From: CAZYYO01 sp964650965
Lineage (GTDB): Bacteria > Bacillota > Clostridia > Lachnospirales > Lachnospiraceae
NCBI GenBank assembly: GCA_964650965.1
Contig: CAZYYO010000048.1
Location: 1 to 18,938, forward strand
Direction: 5' to 3'
Length of the DNA stretch: 18,938 bases
A model generated the notes under the pieces. The model was not told the DNA's origin. It saw only the letters and a program-made list of their open reading frames with translations, and made no database searches. This document shows, piece by piece, positions 1 to 5,797 of this stretch (the stretch's first letter is position 1; each line of letters opens with the position of its first letter). The position numbers were made by a program, and so were the translations under genes.

Positions 1-1
1 T

Positions 2-280
2 AATCAGACAGGCGAAGGCTGGTTCCTTACTGGTGAAATGATTGAATTGATTCATTCCAATGCCGGCAACATCGTATGTATTCAGCCTTTCGGCTGCCTG
101 CCGAACCACGTGGTTGGTAAAGGTGTTATTAAGAAGCTGCGTCACCAGTATCCTCATGCCAACATTGTGGCCATCGACTACGACCCTGGTGCTTCCGAGG
201 TAAACCAGTTAAACCGTATCAAACTAATGCTGTCCACCGCCAATAAGAATCTGAAAGCTCAGCTGGATGGTGCAGAATAA
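2..280 (+). CDS. 2-hydroxyacyl-CoA dehydratase/activase-type protein, C-terminal fragment
   Basis: Only the last 92 codons are in the window. The frame is open from base 2 and ends with TAA at 278-280. The visible text includes TGEMIELI, then IVCIQPFGCLPNHVVGKG and IVAIDYDPGAS. This resembles the C-terminal part of the large fused proteins related to the (R)-2-hydroxyglutaryl-CoA dehydratase activator and its DUF2229-type extension. In that family the activator is an ATP-dependent, [4Fe-4S] electron donor to radical dehydratases of anaerobic amino-acid fermentation; the large fused members are mostly uncharacterised. The CIQPFGCLPNH segment, with two cysteines, is a typical conserved block. 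The gene ends its own transcription unit, because a strong terminator follows 30 bases later. The exact substrate cannot be inferred from this fragment. Confidence 0.75.
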   Translation, partial: NQTGEGWFLTGEMIELIHSNAGNIVCIQPFGCLPNHVVGKGVIKKLRHQYPHANIVAIDYDPGASEVNQLNRIKLMLSTANKNLKAQLDGAE

Positions 281-310
281 GGTCATAGAGAATCATCATA
301 ATCTTAACCT

Positions 311-372
311 GCAAGAAGCCCCCCAGTCAGTGTGTTTTATAATACACTGACTGAGGGGCTTCTTGCTTTATT
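311..372 (+). terminator. Strong intrinsic terminator after the activase-type gene
   Basis: The arm GCAAGAAGCCCC...CAGTGT at 311-333 pairs with ACACTG...GGGGCTTCTTGC at 344-366. The stem is 23 bp with a single C/A mismatch and a 10-base loop. A T-rich tract (TTTATTT) follows at 367. The stem is longer than most terminators. It separates the left gene from the repeat array that begins directly at its end. Confidence 0.9.
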
Positions 373-1050
373 TCTCTGTTTGCCTCCAAGCACTTAATTT
401 TCTTGTTCTACTACCTCGGTCACCCCAGGCGGCTAGTTTTCTTCTACCTTTCCACTCACCCCAGGCTTCGCGGATTTCTTTGGGGGTACACTTCCGCTTT
501 CGTTATATTTCCTCCAAAACAAGCATTTCCACAAGTTTATACATGCTTTCCAACCTTCACTTTGGGGGATTCCCTGTTCTATACTTCCACCCGCCCCAGG
601 CGGCTTGAATTTCTTGGAGCCACACTTCCGCTTTTGTTATATTTCCTCCAAAACACGCATTTCCACAAGCATAAACATGCCTTCTGACCTTCTATTTGGT
701 GGATTTCTTCCTTTATTTCTCTATCCGCCCCACGTACTTGATTTCTTTATTCTACTCTTCTAGTCAACCAAAGTAACTAGTTTTCCTCTACCCTTCCACT
801 CACCCCAGGCTTCATGAATTTCTTGGGGGTACACTTCCGCTTTCGTTATATTTCCTCCAAAACATGCATTTCCACAAGCTTATATTTACACTAATAACCT
901 TCACTTTGGGGGGATTCCCTGTTCTATACTTCCACCCGCCCCAGGCGGCTTGGATTTCTTGGAGCCACGCTTCCGCTTTCGTTACATTTCCTCCAAAACA
1001 CGCATTTCCACAAGCATAAGCATGCCTTCCAACCTTCTATTTGGTGGATT
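366..1050. repeat. Repeat array 1: degenerate ~134-bp units in a duplicated 345-bp block
   Basis: No gene is visible here. The signature TTTGG(T/G)GGATT occurs at 561, 695, 905 and 1040; steps 561-695 and 905-1040 are 134-135 bp. The whole stretch is also a tandem duplication of about 345 bp: CTTTATTTCTCT at 366 and 711, CCACTCACCCCAGGCTT at 452 and 796, CCACCCGCCCC at 587 and 932, and the signature at 695 and 1040. Each 345-bp block holds two full units and one shortened unit of about 74 bp. A full unit reads, in order, CCCCAGG, TTCTTGG, a CAC-TTCCG block, TTTCCTCCAAAACA, GCATTTCCACAAG, a short GCAT/ATGC hairpin in some copies, CCTTC and TTTGGTGGATT. The same order of words recurs in the array at 4895-5658, so the two are related. 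Open frames across it are accidental. Confidence 0.9.
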
Positions 1051-1337
1051 CATAGCATTTATACTGAAATTCCCCCATTAGTTTAGATTTGTTTCATAAT
1101 ATTTTTATAAATAGTTTCTTGAAATTTACGACAAACTATTTTATGCTAATTCTACATTCATTTTTCAACATCATATCATTCATTCCATAACGGTTCTGCT
1201 ATACTCAAATTACACTCCCTTACTCTCATGCCGAAAAACAAAACATCTTTCACCTTCCAATACCATTCTAAAATATATTTCAAATCTACCTATTCACCAT
1301 ATGTACCATCGCACATATTTTCACAAAGAGGACGCCT
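1051..1337. other. AT-rich gene-free leader of the orphan gene
   Basis: This stretch lies between repeat array 1 and the start at 1338. It is AT-rich, holds no plausible gene and shows no strong hairpin. The only candidate signal is the promoter described separately at 1119-1147. If that promoter is right, the transcript has an untranslated leader of about 180 bases, in which I recognise no riboswitch. Confidence 0.5.
1119..1147 (+). promoter_or_regulatory. Candidate sigma-A promoter for the orphan nuclease-like gene
   Basis: TTGAAA at 1119-1124 (five of six consensus -35 bases) is followed by 17 bases and TATGCT at 1142-1147 (four of six consensus -10 bases). AT-rich DNA produces such matches by chance, so this is tentative. 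Confidence 0.3.
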
Positions 1338-2144
1338 ATGAACTATAAACAAATTCAAGCAATCTATCATAATTTATCTCAGGAAATATCCAACTTGCAC
1401 CTTCAAATAAAGAAATGCCCTCGGGGTACCATTCGCGTGGAACAAAATGGGCCGTATACAAAATGGTTCAAGTATGATCATTCCGGCATGAGCTATCTGC
1501 CCAAATGTTACAAACAGGAAGCAGAAGCCCTGGCCTACAAAAAATTTTTATCACTCCAATTAAATGAACTTCTTCTGCAGCAAAAATACATAAATGCTTT
1601 GCTAAAGCATTATCCCAAAGAACAGCATCAGGCTCAGTATCTTTTAGATGAAGGTTCCATGTATTTTGCACTGATGAAGAACAATTATATGACTCCTAGT
1701 ATGCCTGCCCAGCAATGGTCCAAGGAAGAATATATTCGTAGCACCACCTATCCGGAGCATCTCATCCATAAAACCTTGAAGGGGGATTATGTTCGTTCGA
1801 AATCAGAAGTGTTTATTGCCAATGCTCTATTTCTCAACAAGATTCCCTACCGTTATGAATGTCAGCTTGCACTGGGGGATATCCTGTTTTATCCTGATTT
1901 TACAATCTATGATTCCGACACCGATACCCTGTTATATTGGGAACACTTTGGAATGATGGATTCCTCCGAATATCGAAGCAATGCTTATGAGAAGATGAAA
2001 ATATATGGACAATACAATATCATTCCTTCTATCAATCTGCTTACCACCTATGAGACCAAAACAACTCCCCTTGATGTTTCACAAATAAATAACATGATTG
2101 CATTGTTTATAAAAAAAGAAGTACCAGCAACACAAAGTCACTGA
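1338..2144 (+). CDS. Orphan protein with PD-(D/E)XK-like nuclease signature
   Basis: This is a 268-residue soluble protein with start ATG at 1338 and an AGAGG ribosome binding site about 7 bases upstream. The N-terminal ~90 residues are predicted helical, with charged and glutamine-rich stretches. The C-terminal half carries an ordered signature: VRSKSE (E157), then IPYRYE around 169-174, then YPDF (D187), then a beta-strand-like LLYWEH (E202, H203), then Y-K around 218-223. The E...PD...ExH order resembles the core of restriction-endonuclease-fold enzymes, with histidine where lysine is usual. Function is inferred from this pattern only; I cannot name a family or partner. It stands alone, convergent with the AEC transporter gene (19-base gap) and next to a repeat array, which is compatible with an accessory or phage/plasmid-derived gene. 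Confidence 0.75.
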   Translation: MNYKQIQAIYHNLSQEISNLHLQIKKCPRGTIRVEQNGPYTKWFKYDHSGMSYLPKCYKQEAEALAYKKFLSLQLNELLLQQKYINALLKHYPKEQHQAQYLLDEGSMYFALMKNNYMTPSMPAQQWSKEEYIRSTTYPEHLIHKTLKGDYVRSKSEVFIANALFLNKIPYRYECQLALGDILFYPDFTIYDSDTDTLLYWEHFGMMDSSEYRSNAYEKMKIYGQYNIIPSINLLTTYETKTTPLDVSQINNMIALFIKKEVPATQSH

Positions 2145-2163
2145 TACCTCATGAATCCACGTA

Positions 2164-3081
2164 CTAGCTCCACAGTCCTCCGGCAACACCAACCACAATA
2201 GGAATCGTAACAATCGATAAAATCGTACTGAGACAAACATCCTTCGTTGCCTGCTTCGCATCCCGGTCGAACATTTGAGCAAAAATCACTACATTTGACC
2301 CAACCGGAGTGGCTGCCACAATGAGCAAAGCTTCCTTTAGCAGAACATTTCCCGGAATCAGTGATAATACCAGAATGGTTGCAGCTGGAATCACGATTAA
2401 CCGAAACAGACTACACAGATATACCTTAGGGTCACAAAATAAATCCAAAAGGCTCATTTGTGCTACATAAATCCCCATAATCAGCATAGCCACAGGAGCA
2501 TTTAAGGCAGCAATACCATCTACTGCTGTCATAAGAATTCCTGGCACCTGAACGGGAAGCAGGAATATAATCACTCCAGCTACAAAGCTGATGACAATGG
2601 GGTTGGTAGCAATCTTCTTCATGCGAATATGCTCTTTAGACCCTGTCATTACCACAAGACCGTAGGTCCACTGAAGAATGTTAAGAAGTGCCACGAAGCT
2701 GGCTACATAAAATACCGCAATGGAATCATCAAACACCATTTTCACCAATGGAATACCAATAAAGCCTGCATTACTGAAGGCACTGCTGAAATGCTCCACA
2801 GGATACCGCTTTCCGAAAGCTGCCCTGGATAACAGAATTGCAATAATCAGCGTGACCAATGCTACCAGAAAAGATAGCCCCAGACCACGAAGCAATTCCC
2901 ATGAGAAATCCACCAGATAGGATTTGATAATCACTACAGGCAGAATCACGTATAATAGCAGACTTCCCAACTCCTTACTTCCCTGAGCAGTCACCATTTT
3001 CTTCTTATATAAGACAAATCCAATTGCCATGTAGCATGCCATTAGAATCAGCTGCTTTAATACAATCAATGCTAAATCCAT
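2164..3081 (-). CDS. AEC-family (auxin efflux carrier-like) transporter
   Basis: This is a 305-residue integral membrane protein of about ten hydrophobic segments, the usual size for bacterial members of the AEC family. Family members are secondary transporters of small organic anions such as malate or malonate; the substrate here is unknown. Family marks are FSNAGFIGIP at 102-111 in the N-terminal half, the NP pair at 160-161 at the start of a central helix, and AATPVGSN at 256-263 followed by LSTILSIVTIP near the C-terminus. The inverted-repeat organisation, with a polar linker around 146-158, is visible. The ATG at 3081 has only a weak upstream site (AGGAAAG, far out), so translation may depend on the hydrolase gene 32 bases upstream. 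The two look like one operon: hydrolase first, then transporter. Confidence 0.92.
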   Translation of the reverse strand: MDLALIVLKQLILMACYMAIGFVLYKKKMVTAQGSKELGSLLLYVILPVVIIKSYLVDFSWELLRGLGLSFLVALVTLIIAILLSRAAFGKRYPVEHFSSAFSNAGFIGIPLVKMVFDDSIAVFYVASFVALLNILQWTYGLVVMTGSKEHIRMKKIATNPIVISFVAGVIIFLLPVQVPGILMTAVDGIAALNAPVAMLIMGIYVAQMSLLDLFCDPKVYLCSLFRLIVIPAATILVLSLIPGNVLLKEALLIVAATPVGSNVVIFAQMFDRDAKQATKDVCLSTILSIVTIPIVVGVAGGLWS

Positions 3082-3113
3082 TTTTTAATCTCTTATCTTT
3101 CCTATTGTAAATG

Positions 3114-3788
3114 TTACTTCCAGGCTGGCTCATTGATATATGGCACAAGGTCATCCATGATTGCAGCATATCCATTTGCATACATGTGCATACCATCAAT
3201 GGTAAACTCTGCCTTTTGTCTACCCTGGTCATCAAAAAGATTCTTATTTACATCAATATAACGAACTCCTAGCTTCTCAGCTAATTTCTTCACCTCTTCA
3301 TTTACTTCCAAAATCCGCTTGTTGCTACGCATCTCCAAAGCCTTCTTCATCCACTTGGATGCAGCCTCTGGATTTACTGGATAGTATGCCATCAGATATA
3401 ATTCCACTCCTGGCAGCTGATCAAGAATCATCTGAATTACTTCTTCGTAGCTGGCAATAAAATCCTCCATAACAAAATCTGGAACCGTCATATCGTTGGT
3501 TCCAATATTTAAAAAGATTCTGGATGGCTCTAAATCATATACACAGGTCTTTATATTTGCTTTAAATTCAGGAATTACAAATCCACCAATTCCCCTGTTA
3601 TAAATCACCTTGTCAATATGATAATTGTGTTGCAGCTCATCAATAGGAAACTGCTCCATTAAAGATGAACCTGCAAATAGGATTTGCCCCTTCTTCACAA
3701 ACTGATTTTTATGAGCAAATCTTCTCGCCTTATCCTGCTTTTCCATCTGCATACGCTTCATAATTTGTTTTTGTATAAATCCCGCCAT
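3114..3788 (-). CDS. SGNH/GDSL-type hydrolase
   Basis: This is a 224-residue cytoplasmic enzyme with no signal peptide, starting with ATG at 3788 behind a perfect AAGGAGG site. All SGNH blocks are visible: block I ILFAGSSLMEQFP with the nucleophile at S42 (GSS in place of GDS), block II NRGIGG with G66, block III LNIGTNDM with N98, and block V IDGMHMYANGY giving D198 and H201. The catalytic triad is therefore S42-D198-H201. Such enzymes cleave esters of lipids, sugars or acetylated polymers; the substrate cannot be read from sequence. The positively charged helix at 5-27 is unusual and may contact another protein or the membrane. It is first in an operon with the AEC transporter and divergent from a LysR regulator, which suggests hydrolysis of a small ester whose acid is then transported. 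Confidence 0.92.
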   Translation of the reverse strand: MAGFIQKQIMKRMQMEKQDKARRFAHKNQFVKKGQILFAGSSLMEQFPIDELQHNYHIDKVIYNRGIGGFVIPEFKANIKTCVYDLEPSRIFLNIGTNDMTVPDFVMEDFIASYEEVIQMILDQLPGVELYLMAYYPVNPEAASKWMKKALEMRSNKRILEVNEEVKKLAEKLGVRYIDVNKNLFDDQGRQKAEFTIDGMHMYANGYAAIMDDLVPYINEPAWK

Positions 3789-3890
3789 GACTTCCTCCTT
3801 GAAATATAAAGTTTTTAATTGCTAACGTACTGCTTCACTGAAATATGAGAAGATTTTCTACGAAAGCACTTTTAACACCTAGATATTTAC

Positions 3891-3919
3891 ATTTTACAAT
3901 TGTTTTTATTCCTTTACAA
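3891..3919 (-). promoter_or_regulatory. Candidate promoter for the hydrolase-transporter operon
   Basis: On the minus strand, TTGTAA (3919-3914) is separated by exactly 17 bases from TAAAAT (3896-3891). It predicts a start near 3884 and a leader of about 95 bases. It overlaps the candidate regulator promoter on the other strand, the usual arrangement for a divergent LysR pair. Confidence 0.4.
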
Positions 3920-3941
3920 ATATATAATTAGAATATCTTAT
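3913..3941 (+). promoter_or_regulatory. Candidate promoter for the LysR regulator gene
   Basis: TTTACA at 3913-3918, a 17-base spacer and TCTTAT at 3936-3941. Just downstream the heptamer TTATAAC is repeated at 3938-3944 and 3952-3958, 14 bases apart, a possible regulator contact. All in AT-rich DNA, so tentative. Confidence 0.3.
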
Positions 3942-3986
3942 AACATTTTCATTATAACCGAATGATAAGAAGAAAGGAACCTTCTC

Positions 3987-4886
3987 ATGACCAACAAAAA
4001 ACTTCGTTTCTTTATCAAGGCTGCCGAAACCCAGAATCTGTCTCTTGCTGCAAAAGAGTTGTTTATTGCTCAGCCTGCTTTAAGCAAATCCATTAAGGAT
4101 TTGGAGGCAGAAATTGGTTATTCCCTCTTTGACCGTATTGGGAAGAAAATATATCTAAATGACAATGGCCGGCTGTTCTATCAGTATGCCACCTCTCTGC
4201 TACATTCTTACCATAACTTGGAGGTTGCCTTACAAGAATTGAATCATGAGAACTACAACGATCTGATTCTAGGTGTTGCGGTTGGTTCCCAGCTTCTCTC
4301 TGAAATTATAGAGCAGTTCTCCAAATCAAATCCAGAAGCACAGATTCGAATTATATCCGCATTTCCACTAGATTACCAGCATAGCTCTATCGATATTCTA
4401 ATTGATGCGAAGGAATGTGATAATCCCACTGATAATCTACAATCCTACTTCACAAAAGATGAGCATCTGCTTCTCTCTGAGGATATCCTATTAGCAATTC
4501 CCAACAATCACCCCCTTGCCGAAAATCCTCACATCCACTACGAGGAAACCCTGCAATACCCCTACGTTCTTCCTGCCAAGGAAAGCCGTATGGGAATTCT
4601 GTTAAATGATTACTTTAATAATAACAATTTTCCTCGTCCCAAAAGTTCTACTATTGTAAATAATTCCTATCTCCAATGTGAATTTGTAGCCAAAGGCTTC
4701 GGTATCAGCCTGGTGCCTGCAAAAAGCTGGCCTCAGGCACGAAACAACCCTAATCTGGTGTTAAGAAAGATGGATGACTTCTCTTTTTCCCGCCATATTT
4801 ACTATAGCCTCCGTCCCAATGACTATCACAGCCACCTGACTGTGGCGTTTGCAGCTTTCCTGGAATCTTATTATCATAGGCTATAG
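3987..4886 (+). CDS. LysR-family transcriptional regulator
   Basis: This 299-residue protein is of standard LysR length. The N-terminal winged helix-turn-helix is clear: LRFFIKAAETQNLSLAAKEL at 6-25, the recognition part AQPALSKSIKDLE at 28-40, and GYSLFDRIGKK in the wing at 44-54. A linker helix runs to about residue 90, and the rest is a periplasmic-binding-protein-like effector domain (for example DLILGVAVGSQLL and FVAKGFGISLVP). The ATG at 3987 has AAAGGAA 8 bases upstream. It is divergent from the hydrolase-transporter operon across a 198-bp AT-rich gap, so by the usual LysR logic it controls that operon and itself, responding to a small molecule tied to their substrate. The effector is unknown. 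Repeat array 2 starts eight bases after the stop codon, with no separate terminator. Confidence 0.95.
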   Translation: MTNKKLRFFIKAAETQNLSLAAKELFIAQPALSKSIKDLEAEIGYSLFDRIGKKIYLNDNGRLFYQYATSLLHSYHNLEVALQELNHENYNDLILGVAVGSQLLSEIIEQFSKSNPEAQIRIISAFPLDYQHSSIDILIDAKECDNPTDNLQSYFTKDEHLLLSEDILLAIPNNHPLAENPHIHYEETLQYPYVLPAKESRMGILLNDYFNNNNFPRPKSSTIVNNSYLQCEFVAKGFGISLVPAKSWPQARNNPNLVLRKMDDFSFSRHIYYSLRPNDYHSHLTVAFAAFLESYYHRL

Positions 4887-4894
4887 TGGTCTTG

Positions 4895-5658
4895 TTTGAT
4901 GGATTTCAGTTGTAATTCATCCGCCTCCCCCAGGGCAGGTTAGCTTCTTGGGGTCACTCGTCCGTTGCCATCCTATTCCACCCAAAGCAAGGCATTATCG
5001 CAAGTATTTGCTTGCTATATTATCCTTATTTGGTGGATTTCAGTCGTAATTCGTCCGCCTCCCCCAGGGCAGGTTAGCTTCTTGGGGTCACTCGTCCGTT
5101 GTTGTCCTATTCCACCCAAAGCAAGGCATTATCGCAAGTATTTGCTTGCTATATCATCCTTGTTTGGTGGATTTCAATCGCAATTCGTCCGACTACCCCA
5201 TGGCAGGTTAGCTTCTTGGGGCCACTCGTCCGTTGCCGTCCTATTCCACCCAAAGCAAGGCATTATCACAAGTATTAGCTGACTATATTATCCTTATTTG
5301 GTGGATTTCAGTCGTAATTCGTCCGCCTCCCCAGGGCGAATTAGCTTCTTGGGGTCACTCGTCCGTTATCGTTCTGTTTCCCCCAAAGCAAGGCATTATC
5401 GCAAGTATAAGCTGACTATATTATCCTTATTTGGTGGATTTCAGTCGTAATTTGTCCGGCTCCCCCAGGGCGGGTTAGCTTCTTGGGGCCACTCATCCGT
5501 TGCCGTCCTATTCCACCCAAAGCAAGGCATTATCGCAAGTATTTGCTTGCTATATCATCCTTGTTTGGTGGATTTCAGCTGTAATTCGACTGCCTCCCCC
5601 AGGGCAAATTAGCTTCTTGGGGCCACTCGTCCGTTGTCGTCCTATTCCACCCAAAGCA
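4895..5658. repeat. Repeat array 2: tandem array of a 134-bp non-coding unit
   Basis: Units start at 4895, 5029, 5163, 5297, 5430 and 5564, with a pitch of 134 bp (once 133 because one C is missing). Five are complete and the sixth stops after CCCAAAGCA. Each unit has a ~95-bp head, from TTTGGTGGATTTC to TTCCACCCAAAGCA, and a ~39-bp linker. The head contains CCCCAGGG about 12 bases before CTTCTTGGGG, flanked by the word TCGTCCG on both sides. The head ends can pair (TTTGGTGGA with TCCACC-CAAA), and so can CCCCA with TGGGG. The linker holds GCAAG-TATTTG-CTTGC in units 1, 2 and 5 and a degenerate version in units 3 and 4. The unit length is not a multiple of three, and stops occur in all frames over the array, so it is not a protein repeat. 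It is homologous, in the same orientation, to the array at 366-1050. I recognise no named element. Confidence 0.93.
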
Positions 5659-5677
5659 GAGGTAACTGCATAACAAA

Positions 5678-5753
5678 AACTCCTCGCGTAGAGAGCTAGC
5701 TGGATTTACTATCACTAGACAAATCCATCATCTAACCGCTCACGCGGGGAGTT
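5678..5753 (-). terminator. Extended rod-like hairpin, probable htpG terminator
   Basis: On the minus strand AACTCCCCGCGT (5753-5742) pairs with ACGCGAGGAGTT (5689-5678) over 12 bp, with one G-T wobble. TTTTTGTT, which shares the last stem bases, forms a U-tract. Inside the 52-base loop, GAGC can pair with GCTC, and TGGATTT with AAATCCA (5727-5721 with 5707-5701 in plus coordinates). The result is a long, interrupted hairpin 45 bases past the htpG stop. Termination of htpG is the simplest role, but a loop this structured is unusual. Confidence 0.6.
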
Positions 5754-5797
5754 CTAATAACTATTATCTACAATTTACTGTCTGCACCCTGCCATCC

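Noticed and set aside
363..687. Overlapping open frames of 80-94 codons in array 1
   Set aside because: They run through repeat DNA whose 134-bp and 345-bp periods carry indels between copies; no ribosome binding site and a low-complexity product. Non-coding.
4965..5415. Two similar open frames (105 and 60 codons) in array 2
   Set aside because: They are the same repeat read twice. The unit of 134 bp is not a multiple of three, so the frame shifts each copy. No ribosome binding site.
4895..5658. CRISPR-like array
   Set aside because: Period of 134 bp, the supposed spacers (linkers) are nearly identical, and no cas genes are near.
366..5658. Transposon or insertion sequence bounded by the arrays
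   Set aside because: No transposase or integrase is present, and the arrays have unequal edges without target duplications that I can see.
4895..5753. Integron attC-like array
   Set aside because: A few RYYYAAC-like words occur, but no consistent paired core sites, no cassette genes between units and no integrase.
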